This document shows, in pieces, positions 1 through 7,187 of a DNA stretch of 12,494 nucleotides. Source of the DNA: Promethearchaeota archaeon (GTDB taxonomy: Archaea > Asgardarchaeota > Lokiarchaeia > Sigynarchaeales > SOKP01); assembly GCA_016839635.1 (NCBI GenBank), contig JAEOTV010000069.1, positions 1-12,494 on the forward strand, given 5' to 3'. The position numbers and the translations under genes are program-made. The notes under the pieces are model-generated. The model saw only the letters and a list, made by a program, of their open reading frames with translations. It ran no database searches and was not told the DNA's origin. How positions within the stretch are numbered: position 1 is the first letter of the stretch; each line of letters starts with the position of its first letter.

Positions 1-1097
1 CGCCAACCAAAATCCACAAGATTTTTTTTACGAGACCGATCCCCTCCAATCATCCCATGGATCTGTGGAATAGTAATATGGGATTCATCGACAACTATTA
101 AGAAATCATCTGAAAAGTAATCCACTAGAGTCATAGGAGGCGTTCCTTGAGGTCTTCCATCTAATGGTCGAGAATAATTTTCTACACCTTTACACCATCC
201 CATCTCTTTCATCATTTCTAAATCAAATTTTACTCGCCTTTCAATTCTTTGTGCTTCAGCATAATTTTTCTGATTTTTGAAAAATTTGATACGGTCTTCC
301 AGTTCATCACTTATTAATTCAAGAGCTCTTATCTTATTCTCATCTGAAATAATGAAATGAGTAGCGGGGAATATTCGATAGTTAGGTACTTTATTCATAG
401 GATTATTCGTTAATGGATGAATTTCTGTTATTGATTCAATTTCATCACCAAATAAAGATATTCTTACCGCATTAGTTAAATAAGCAGGGTAAATATCGAT
501 GATATCTCCTTTTACTCGTACTATTCCCGGTTTAAATTCAATATCATTTCGCTCATAATTCATTTTTATTAGTTTCGTTAATATTTCTGACCGTTTAATT
601 TTCATATCTGATTCAATATATAACGCAATCTTCTCCCAGAGATCTGGGTTTCCTAAACCATAGATACAGGATACAGTGGCAACTACAATTACATCTCTCC
701 GAGTTCTTACAGCATGAGCCGCGGCAAGTCGTAATCGCTCGATTTCCTCGTTCACGGAGAAATCTTTTTCGATATAAAGACCGGAAACTGGCAAATAAGC
801 CTCCGGCTGATAGTAATCATAATAAGAGACGAAGTAGTGAACTGCATTATGAGGAAATAGCTCCTTTAGTTCATTATATAGCTGAGCGGCTAATGTTTTA
901 TTTGGTGCCATTACTAAAGTCGGCTTTTGAATTTCTTGAATAATGTTAGCTATTGAAAAAGTTTTGCCCGTTCCAGTTGCTCCTAATAGCGTTTGAAATC
1001 GTTTACCATCTTTAATATTTTTTACAAGTGTAAAGATAGCTGAAGGTTGATCACCCGCAGGTTTAAAGCTTGAATGTAATTTAAAACCGACGCTCAT
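1..1097 (-). CDS. uvrB: UvrB, excinuclease ABC subunit B (N-terminal 365 residues, cut by window edge)
   Basis: UvrB is the damage-verifying helicase-like subunit of UvrABC nucleotide excision repair; UvrA loads it on DNA and UvrC then incises. Translating back from the ATG at 1095-1097 gives MSVGFKLHSSFKPAGDQPSA, which contains the Q-motif (FKPAGDQP, residues 11-18). It is followed by a Walker A GATGTGKT (39-46), the beta-hairpin region YYDYYQPEAYLP (92-103), the stretch ENYSRPLDGRPQGTPP ahead of motif II, the DESH box (337-340) with ITIPQIHGM, and GGDRSRKKNLVDFG at the edge. All match bacterial UvrB in order. About 290 C-terminal residues (rest of the helicase core, UvrC-contact helix) lie outside the window. 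Family knowledge: UvrABC is bacterial in origin and patchy in archaea, so past transfer is likely, although base composition looks like its neighbours. A TTG two codons upstream is a weaker alternative start. It is transcribed in the same direction as the oligosaccharyltransferase gene but separated by a T-rich terminator-like tract. Confidence 0.97.
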   Translation of the reverse strand, partial: MSVGFKLHSSFKPAGDQPSAIFTLVKNIKDGKRFQTLLGATGTGKTFSIANIIQEIQKPTLVMAPNKTLAAQLYNELKELFPHNAVHYFVSYYDYYQPEAYLPVSGLYIEKDFSVNEEIERLRLAAAHAVRTRRDVIVVATVSCIYGLGNPDLWEKIALYIESDMKIKRSEILTKLIKMNYERNDIEFKPGIVRVKGDIIDIYPAYLTNAVRISLFGDEIESITEIHPLTNNPMNKVPNYRIFPATHFIISDENKIRALELISDELEDRIKFFKNQKNYAEAQRIERRVKFDLEMMKEMGWCKGVENYSRPLDGRPQGTPPMTLVDYFSDDFLIVVDESHITIPQIHGMIGGDRSRKKNLVDFGW

Positions 1098-1144
1098 AGA
1101 CAATAAACAAATTATTTTAAATTAATTATAAATAAACTTATGCC

Positions 1145-1155
1145 AATATATATAA
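1145..1155 (-). promoter_or_regulatory. Candidate TATA box for uvrB
   Basis: On the minus strand the spacer upstream of uvrB reads TTATATATATT, flanked by G/C-containing sequence, about 50 bases before the ATG at 1097. An archaeal start about 25 bases downstream would leave a 5' leader of about 25 nt. This is a sequence match only; the region is so AT-rich that other TATA-like strings occur by chance. Confidence 0.38.
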
Positions 1156-1203
1156 GATAAGTCTATAGATATTCTAATGAAACATTATCTTATGATTTTT
1201 ACT

Positions 1204-1225
1204 AAAAATAGAAAAAGACAAAAAA
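1204..1225 (-). terminator. T-rich tract downstream of the oligosaccharyltransferase gene
   Basis: About 17 bases past the TAA of the oligosaccharyltransferase gene, the minus strand carries three closely spaced T runs (T6, T5 and T5) broken by short GTC and CTA interruptions. Archaeal RNA polymerase terminates on such oligo-T tracts without needing a hairpin. The position, between that stop codon and the uvrB promoter region, fits termination and suggests the two genes are separate units. Confidence 0.5.
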
Positions 1226-1241
1226 TAAATATATGTAATAT

Positions 1242-4200
1242 TTATGCTTTCACAGTTTCTTGGTGAGTATCTTCAGCACCTTCTATAGTGCGGACCAAAA
1301 ATTCTAAAATGTCGTCAACATTAATAATTCCTAGTTTGGGGTTAGCTTCGATTGTTGCCATACTTATTGTTAATTCTAATGTTCCCCCAGCAGCAATTTC
1401 ATAACCGTTGTCAGATGTGAACGCGTTTGCAGAAAAGTATGTATTATTTATATAAACAGAATCAACTGTAACATTGAACTTACCAGTATTTTCAATTAAA
1501 ATTGTCACATCTCCTGAATCAAATGCTGATGTTCCCACACCATCAATTTCTATATTGTAGTAAACTGGATCTACTTGTCCTTTAAAAGTTTCTGTTGTTT
1601 CTACTACGGAAGTCGTTGTGACATTTACAATACATTCATCCGACTTATTAATCATTAGCCCAGGAATATCAAATGTTATAATCGCACATTCTTGAATCCC
1701 TAATGTTGAATCACCATATATATATTCAGTATTACTCACTAATGTATTATTCACATAAATATCACTTAGAGTAATAAGTTCATCTCCTGTATTTTTAACT
1801 AATATTTGCCCGGTTTCATTCGCATATATAACAGATCCTGCACCAGCTTGTCCTTCTTTAATTATTTTGATATTTGGTTCATCTTTAATAGTGTGTATGT
1901 ATCCAATATCAGAAGCTACAGTTTCTAATTCTCCAAAGCCTCCAGTTATACATACTAATATTTCTTCATTTATATCTCCAGTAAGTCCATATTTAGCATC
2001 ACCAGGATCATTAGTGTCAATTTCTATTACAATTACATCTTCCTCATTACTTTGTAAATTTAGAAATCCACTTTGTGTATAAAAATCATCACTATCAACT
2101 TCAATCAGAGATTCTTTTAAATAAACTGAATCTAACCCAAATATGACGTCTCCAGTATTTTTTACATACATATTCAAAACGATACTTCCATTATCATAAG
2201 TGTAAGCAACAGATTTGTCAAAGTCAATTGGAATGTGTTTCCTAAAATTTGTGTTAAGTACAGCTAATTCTTCGGGAGACGCAATCCGATCCTCACTCAT
2301 AATTGATAACGAATAATCTTCTAAGTTTGATGTGAACAATAATTCGTCATATATATTATTCGGAGTTGCTACACCAATCTTATTATATTCTTTGATAGGG
2401 TAAAAGTCGATATCAGCATCTTGTATTCGGATAAAAGCTTTTTCATTAGGTTCAAGAGCAGGTGAACCACTTAAATAAGTGATTTTCTCTTGGTCAATCC
2501 TATTTTCCATTACATCATTATTAGCATAAAATCTCTCTAAAACAGCAATTGAGTCCCCAGTATTTTCTACTTCAAGGTATAAATCAACTGTAGAAGAATC
2601 CTTTTGAATAACTATACTATTTTCCTTATTAATCTTAATTTCTCCTTGTTCCGCTTCTCTAACAAAGAAATTACTAGTACTATTAGAAAAAATATAGTCT
2701 CTATCGTATAATGCTTCTGATTGAGCAGTTACATTTATTTTAACTATGTCATCTAATTGGAAATTTGTACTTGTAGTGTTAACCCACACTAATTCTTCAG
2801 AACCCTCTTGAATATACTGATCTGGCATGTAAAAATCAAATTTTGTACCATTAATTTCTACATCTCTGATGTATAATTCCTTTGTACCCGTATTCTTTAG
2901 TTTAAATGTTGCATATCCGCTATCCGTAACTCTCGGTGTTTTAATAACAAAGCTGGAATCTAATATTGTATAATCAACCTTAAATAGTTTTACCAAATGG
3001 GTCCTAGAAAAATATGTGGGTATAAATATCTTTGAATCATATCTTCCCTCTTCAGGGATATGAGATACCCATAGATCACCATCATCATCTCGTCTATTAG
3101 TAATAATATTTACGTAATTCTGTTCAAGTTCGTGTAGACTACCAGTATCAGATGTGGGTTCACCCCCAAACAGAAGTGTTACCAATTGGCTTTGAAACCA
3201 CGCGTCCTCATATCTTTGTGAAGTTTCATTATAATAGTCATCCATATCAAAAACTTCATTTTCAGCCCAATTATCTTCTTCCCATCCTAATCTTTTGTAT
3301 ATTTCGGTATTGTCATTACAGATCTGTATCATCCACGTCCATTTGCCTTCGTCCCCGCCCAATTGCGAAATTAGGAATCCCCAATATACTAATACGTAAT
3401 CAGCCCGCAGTCTCCTCAATGCTTTAACACTATAAAGCTCATCGGGTTGCATTAATGCCATTCCTGTCAAACCTATTCTAGTTGCATTCTTTGTAGCATT
3501 ATCATTCACAGTAGTCACGTTGCCTATAGGAGTCAACCAATAGCCGTAATCCCACCATGAAACCACTACATCGGTTCCTTTCAGATTATTTTTCATCCAT
3601 GTCAGGCTTTCTTCCCAATCGTGAAGAAAACCTCCAGGTGAAATTTGAGCATATGACATTTGATTGATAGCAATATTAGTAGTATGAGCAATCTGAGCAT
3701 ATAATAAAATACCCACCATAAAATAGACAATTAACACCTCAGAACTTCCTAAAGTTCCTTTTAATTGTCTTCTCCTTTTTCTACTAACGCCAATTTTTCT
3801 TTCTCCAATAAAACTACCAAAAATTTTTAATATACTGGCTAAACCATATGCTCCTGCTAATGCTGCTGCTGGCGCAAAGATTAGAATTATACGTATCATA
3901 CTACCCGTAAAGTAATACATTAAAATAATAAATGCGATTACAAATATATCTGCGGCATTTAATCTTTTAAAGCAGAAATAAATTCCTAGTGGTACAAGAA
4001 CTAATGGGATTAACGTATTATAATAAAAAACACTCCAAGTACTAGGCATTTGCTCTGCTACTGAGGCGACCAGGCTTACATCTTCTCGGAATAGAGGATT
4101 AAGAATCGTCCAAAAACGTGAACCAAATCCAAAAGGTAGAATTTCGGGAGCCACCCATATTAGTACAGCACCAACAAGAATGATAGGTATGACAGCCCAT

Positions 4201-5132
4201 TTTATTGTATTTACTAATCGATAATAAAAATTTGGATGCTCATTCTTTTTGGTGTGAACAAGATGGAAAAACACTAAAATGATTGTAAAGAGAAAAATCC
4301 CTCCAATATCAAGATTTGTGAATAAATTTTCATGATTAAATTTTGAATATAAAGAAAAAATCAATAAACCAGTCCCTTGAACTCCAGCGTATGACATCAA
4401 AACATTTTCACTATATTTATTTGAAAAAATTAAGATAAGGCTAATTACAGGAATTACTAAATAAACAAATTGATATCCCCCCCAACTTAAGGATAAATAA
4501 CCTAGGAAGATACCACCAATAAGCGAATGTGAAAATTTACCTGTTCTTATAGCTTTTAAAAAGAACAAGAAAATCATTAAGGTAGCAAAAACTCCAATTG
4601 TCTCATTATCAAAAAATCCTGCTGTGGTCCGTTGTAAGTATCCCGGATTAAAAGCTAAGAAAAATGCTGCAAATAAACCAGTTGCTCGATTAAGTACTTC
4701 TTTACCTAAAAAATACATTACTAATACAGTTATCCCTCCCATAAATGCGGGAAAGTAGAAACATATATCATACAACGAAATGGGTAATCCAAAAAATTCA
4801 ATTATCTTATGAATACCGACTACAGTAAATGTTAATCCAGGTCGTAAACCGCCTCTAAAATATCCATCTGGATACCAACTTTTAAAGTCTTTCCAATTTA
4901 AATATTCATAAATTGTATGAGTATCTAAATACTCAGCATTATACCATTGAATCCAAGGATCAAATGCTTTAATTAGAGTTATGTCTCTTATAAGGGGACT
5001 TAATCTAATAATGATGGCTAAAATTACAATTAAAAATATTGCCAAAAAGAATAACACATTACGTGTTTTCAACGATACCGATGTTTTGGTACGATCACGG
5101 AAATTCCTTAACGAAGCGGCGATTTTAACCAT
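1242..5132 (-). CDS. aglB: STT3/AglB-type oligosaccharyltransferase with long NTG-repeat tail
   Basis: Catalytic subunit of N-glycosylation: it transfers a lipid-linked glycan to Asn in N-X-S/T sequons at the outer face of the cytoplasmic membrane. A first membrane helix lies at about 25-44 and roughly a dozen more hydrophobic segments follow up to about 483. Active-site motifs are in order: the first acidic motif AFDPW (56-60), FFDNET (173-178), SVAE (357-360, the SVSE/TIXE position), WWDYG (526-530) with the downstream VNDNATKN, and DEGKWTWMI (594-602, a DxxKxxxMI form of the DK motif). SVAE...P.TWS and DYVLV...DEGK resemble eukaryotic STT3 closely. At 1296 residues it is far longer than usual (about 700-1000). 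From about 736 the chain becomes five beta-rich repeats carrying an NTG signature, with no final membrane helix. The protein has at least 15 N-X-S/T sequons, 11 of them in the tail. It starts at an ATG after an AT-rich spacer and is divergent from truA. The family assignment is firm; the tail's function is unknown. Confidence 0.96.
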   Translation of the reverse strand: MVKIAASLRNFRDRTKTSVSLKTRNVLFFLAIFLIVILAIIIRLSPLIRDITLIKAFDPWIQWYNAEYLDTHTIYEYLNWKDFKSWYPDGYFRGGLRPGLTFTVVGIHKIIEFFGLPISLYDICFYFPAFMGGITVLVMYFLGKEVLNRATGLFAAFFLAFNPGYLQRTTAGFFDNETIGVFATLMIFLFFLKAIRTGKFSHSLIGGIFLGYLSLSWGGYQFVYLVIPVISLILIFSNKYSENVLMSYAGVQGTGLLIFSLYSKFNHENLFTNLDIGGIFLFTIILVFFHLVHTKKNEHPNFYYRLVNTIKWAVIPIILVGAVLIWVAPEILPFGFGSRFWTILNPLFREDVSLVASVAEQMPSTWSVFYYNTLIPLVLVPLGIYFCFKRLNAADIFVIAFIILMYYFTGSMIRIILIFAPAAALAGAYGLASILKIFGSFIGERKIGVSRKRRRQLKGTLGSSEVLIVYFMVGILLYAQIAHTTNIAINQMSYAQISPGGFLHDWEESLTWMKNNLKGTDVVVSWWDYGYWLTPIGNVTTVNDNATKNATRIGLTGMALMQPDELYSVKALRRLRADYVLVYWGFLISQLGGDEGKWTWMIQICNDNTEIYKRLGWEEDNWAENEVFDMDDYYNETSQRYEDAWFQSQLVTLLFGGEPTSDTGSLHELEQNYVNIITNRRDDDGDLWVSHIPEEGRYDSKIFIPTYFSRTHLVKLFKVDYTILDSSFVIKTPRVTDSGYATFKLKNTGTKELYIRDVEINGTKFDFYMPDQYIQEGSEELVWVNTTSTNFQLDDIVKINVTAQSEALYDRDYIFSNSTSNFFVREAEQGEIKINKENSIVIQKDSSTVDLYLEVENTGDSIAVLERFYANNDVMENRIDQEKITYLSGSPALEPNEKAFIRIQDADIDFYPIKEYNKIGVATPNNIYDELLFTSNLEDYSLSIMSEDRIASPEELAVLNTNFRKHIPIDFDKSVAYTYDNGSIVLNMYVKNTGDVIFGLDSVYLKESLIEVDSDDFYTQSGFLNLQSNEEDVIVIEIDTNDPGDAKYGLTGDINEEILVCITGGFGELETVASDIGYIHTIKDEPNIKIIKEGQAGAGSVIYANETGQILVKNTGDELITLSDIYVNNTLVSNTEYIYGDSTLGIQECAIITFDIPGLMINKSDECIVNVTTTSVVETTETFKGQVDPVYYNIEIDGVGTSAFDSGDVTILIENTGKFNVTVDSVYINNTYFSANAFTSDNGYEIAAGGTLELTISMATIEANPKLGIINVDDILEFLVRTIEGAEDTHQETVKA
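1263..2927 (-). repeat. Five tandem NTG-motif domains in the oligosaccharyltransferase tail (protein-level repeat)
   Basis: The encoded tail (about residues 736-1290) repeats a unit with the core strand h-x-h-x-NTG, then a short strand ending in a V-Y-h-N-N-like motif. The NTG asparagines are at 747, 857, 992, 1114 and 1215, giving spacings of 110, 135, 122 and 101 residues. Following segments include RDVEINGT, LERFYANND, DSVYLKES, SDIYVNNT and DSVYINNT. The pattern resembles CARDB/NEW3-type Ig-like domains of archaeal surface proteins, but this is a judgement by eye. DNA identity between the units is low, so these are old, diverged repeats and not recent duplications. Confidence 0.62.
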
Positions 5133-5179
5133 AATTTGTCAAAAATATGAATAAAACTATTTAATATCCATAATTAAAT

Positions 5180-5191
5180 TTTAAATATAAA
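5180..5191 (-). promoter_or_regulatory. Candidate TATA element for the oligosaccharyltransferase gene
   Basis: The minus strand reads TTTATATTTAAA about 50 bases upstream of the ATG at 5132, inside the head-to-head spacer shared with truA. The spacing allows a short 5' leader. It is weak evidence because the whole spacer is A/T-rich. Confidence 0.3.
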
Positions 5192-5243
5192 AAAAATCCT
5201 TAAAATTAAAATATTTTTCTTTAATCCAACATTTTGTAAAATT

Positions 5244-5259
5244 CGAAATAATATATAAA
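5244..5259 (+). promoter_or_regulatory. BRE/TATA promoter for truA
   Basis: The sequence CGAAATA followed by ATATATAAAT gives a purine-rich BRE-like element directly upstream of a good archaeal TATA box (TATATAAA, 5252-5259). The truA ATG at 5306 is 47 bases downstream, so initiation near 5281-5284 would leave a leader of about 22-25 nt. No Shine-Dalgarno sequence is evident before the ATG. Confidence 0.52.
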
Positions 5260-5305
5260 TAGACAATTAAATTTGGATTAATTTGGAAAAAAAATTAGAT
5301 TAAAA

Positions 5306-6151
5306 ATGTCAAACACCAAATACCTTTTTAAAATCTATTATATCGGAACACATGAATATTATGGATCCCAACGGCAACCGAATTTGCTGACAATTGAGCG
5401 TTGTGTATCGAATGTTTTAAAGAAAAGAGGGTACATTCAAGATACTGATAAATCAGAGTTCGAGTTCGCAAGTAGAACTGATAGATATGTTTCAGCTCGA
5501 GGTGCCTGTTTTACATGTATAACAGAAAAAGATCCAATTCTTATGGAAATCAATAGCGCTTTACCAAAAGAAATTGGTATCTGGGCTTATTCAGAAGTAC
5601 CATTCGATTTTTCTTCTAGATATGGAGCAGTTTTACGACATTATATTTATATAGTAAATATGCCAATTTCGCATTTTGAAAGAACATCTGGAATAAATAT
5701 ACAGTTAATGAAAAAAGCTTGTAGAGAATTAGAAGGTCGCCATGATTTTGCCAATTTTTCGAAAAAAGAAAGTGATAAAATAAATACCATAAGGGACATG
5801 GATTCAGTAAACCTATCAATACATGATGATTTTTTACTTTTTCAATTTAAGAGTAAAGCATTTCTAAGACAACAGGTCAGAAGAATGGCCAAAATGATTT
5901 TAGAATTAGGGATAGGCAAGATATTATATGAAGATTTTTTAGATTTGTTTGATACTTCAAAAGAAATTTCTTACCAACCAGCAGATCCGGATGGATTAAT
6001 TCTATGGGATATAAAATTCGATGAGAAAGTTATTTTTATTGTAGACCCAAAATCTAAAGAAAGAATGAATAAATTTTTCAATATGATGAAATTAGAATTT
6101 AATCTTAAGTATCATTTATTCAGAGCTTTGCAGCAAGACGATTTTGGCTAA
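5306..6151 (+). CDS. truA: tRNA pseudouridine(38-40) synthase TruA
   Basis: TruA isomerises uridines at positions 38-40 in the tRNA anticodon stem-loop. The 281-residue protein carries the family signature SRTDRYVSARG with the catalytic aspartate at D59. Other family marks are YIGTHEYYGSQRQP near the N-terminus (the F/Y-x-G-x-Q region), the FSSRYGAVLRHYIYIV segment (about 101-116) and GRHDFANFSKKES further on, all typical of the TruA fold. RQQVRRM...LELGIGKI in the C-terminal half matches the usual FLRxQVRxM motif. Length is near normal (about 260-280). The start ATG follows an archaeal-type promoter. The end of the gene runs 36 bp into the coding region of the convergent RFC gene, an unusually tight junction. 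Codon use looks like that of its neighbours. Confidence 0.96.
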   Translation: MSNTKYLFKIYYIGTHEYYGSQRQPNLLTIERCVSNVLKKRGYIQDTDKSEFEFASRTDRYVSARGACFTCITEKDPILMEINSALPKEIGIWAYSEVPFDFSSRYGAVLRHYIYIVNMPISHFERTSGINIQLMKKACRELEGRHDFANFSKKESDKINTIRDMDSVNLSIHDDFLLFQFKSKAFLRQQVRRMAKMILELGIGKILYEDFLDLFDTSKEISYQPADPDGLILWDIKFDEKVIFIVDPKSKERMNKFFNMMKLEFNLKYHLFRALQQDDFG

Positions 6152-7087
6152 TAATGCTTGAAGCTGAATTTCCTCTGTTCCCCCTTGACTTAATCGATAT
6201 TCAAATTCAGCTAATAATTTTAATAATTCAATTTTTATATCTTCTCGAATTTCTAAATCATAAATTTCTCTATATATATTTTTTATGATATTTTGCCCAG
6301 AAAGCCCGTATTCTTTAATTAAATCATTTAAAAGTTTTATAGATAATTGTAATTGGCCTTCCAATGCCGTATTCAAAATTTCTTTTATTTTTTCAGGAGG
6401 TACTTCTCCTGCAACACGAAATACAATCTCTTGATCAATCTTTTTAGAAATCGTGCCGCATGATTGTAAATAATTTATTGCTCTTCTACAATCTCCACGA
6501 GAAATATTAACAATTGCATTTAATCCTCCTGGTGTTAAGGTAATATTTTCTTGTTTCGCTACATATTTTACTCTTAATTTTATATCATCACTATTTAAAG
6601 AAGCAAATCTAAACACTACACATCTTGATTGAATCGGAGGTATGATTTTATTAGAATAATTACATATCAAAACCATCCGGCAATTTTTTGTATATTTTTC
6701 CATTGTTCTCCTTAAAGCTTGCTGAGCAGGAGACGTCATATTATCAGCTTCATCAAGAATTAGCACCTTAAAGGTAATATCCGCGGGAGGTCGTGCTCGA
6801 GCAAAATCTTTTATAAATGTCCTAATTACATCAATACCGCGGGCATCACTAGCATTTAATTCTAAATAAGTTTTATTAACAGCCATTTTTCTTCCATATA
6901 ATTCTCTTACCATTGCTAATGCTGAAGTTGTCTTCCCTGTTCCTGCAGGTCCAGCAAAAATGAGATGGGGCATTGATTTATCTAGTACAAATTGCTTTAA
7001 ACGTCTTATTATTCCCTTTTGATTAACGATATCATTCAGCACCCTTGGTCGATATTTCTCGACCCATGGTCTATTCTCAAAAGACAT
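6116..7087 (-). CDS. rfcS: Replication factor C small subunit (clamp loader AAA+ ATPase)
   Basis: RfcS forms most of the archaeal clamp-loader pentamer that opens PCNA and places it on primed DNA. The 323-residue protein begins with the family's PWVEKYRP box (7-14). It has Walker A GPAGTGKT (46-53), Walker B LILDEADNM (109-117, DEAD at 112-115), sensor 1 within ICNYSN (141-146), the RFC SRC motif with its arginine finger (154-156), and sensor 2 GDCRRAIN (198-205). The rest is the helical collar domain. Length and motif order fit archaeal RfcS; the large subunit would be longer and end in a clear PIP box, which I do not see. The ATG at 7085-7087 gives the expected N-terminus. It is divergent from enolase and overlaps truA tail to tail. 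The large subunit gene is not in the window. Confidence 0.97.
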   Translation of the reverse strand: MSFENRPWVEKYRPRVLNDIVNQKGIIRRLKQFVLDKSMPHLIFAGPAGTGKTTSALAMVRELYGRKMAVNKTYLELNASDARGIDVIRTFIKDFARARPPADITFKVLILDEADNMTSPAQQALRRTMEKYTKNCRMVLICNYSNKIIPPIQSRCVVFRFASLNSDDIKLRVKYVAKQENITLTPGGLNAIVNISRGDCRRAINYLQSCGTISKKIDQEIVFRVAGEVPPEKIKEILNTALEGQLQLSIKLLNDLIKEYGLSGQNIIKNIYREIYDLEIREDIKIELLKLLAEFEYRLSQGGTEEIQLQALLAKIVLLQSSE

Positions 7088-7187
7088 ATTTTTTAGATTT
7101 GTTTTAATTTTTTATTAATATATTAAGAATTAAATTTTCTTAATTCTTTATTAATATTCATATCCATAAAAAAACAATGAGATAAGT
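7088..7187. promoter_or_regulatory. Divergent promoter region between rfcS and eno, with repeat structure
   Basis: The 100-bp head-to-head spacer must hold promoters for both genes. An 11-bp direct repeat TTTATTAATAT occurs at 7111-7121 and 7147-7157. The left copy, read on the minus strand, is a TATA-like element about 25-35 bases before the rfcS ATG; the right copy lies about 30-40 bases before the eno ATG. Between them an inverted repeat, AAGAATTAA (7125-7133) and TTAATTCTT (7140-7148), is separated by 6 bases. It could be a regulator site or a chance product of AT-rich DNA. Confidence 0.42.

Noticed and set aside
1098..1241. Possible small gene or RNA between the oligosaccharyltransferase gene and uvrB
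   Set aside because: Only T-tract and TATA-like sequences are visible; no coding frame or stable structured RNA could be recognised.
1867..2082. Plus-strand open frame of 71 codons inside the oligosaccharyltransferase gene
   Set aside because: It is antisense to a strongly supported coding region, has no recognisable domain, and is explained as a shadow frame.
3152..3427. Plus-strand open frame of 91 codons
   Set aside because: It lies antisense to the STT3 catalytic region; its His/Pro/Ile-rich composition is typical of a reversed coding strand and shows no family pattern.
5616..5819. Minus-strand open frame of 67 codons within truA
   Set aside because: It is antisense to conserved TruA motifs; there is no promoter or homology to support it.
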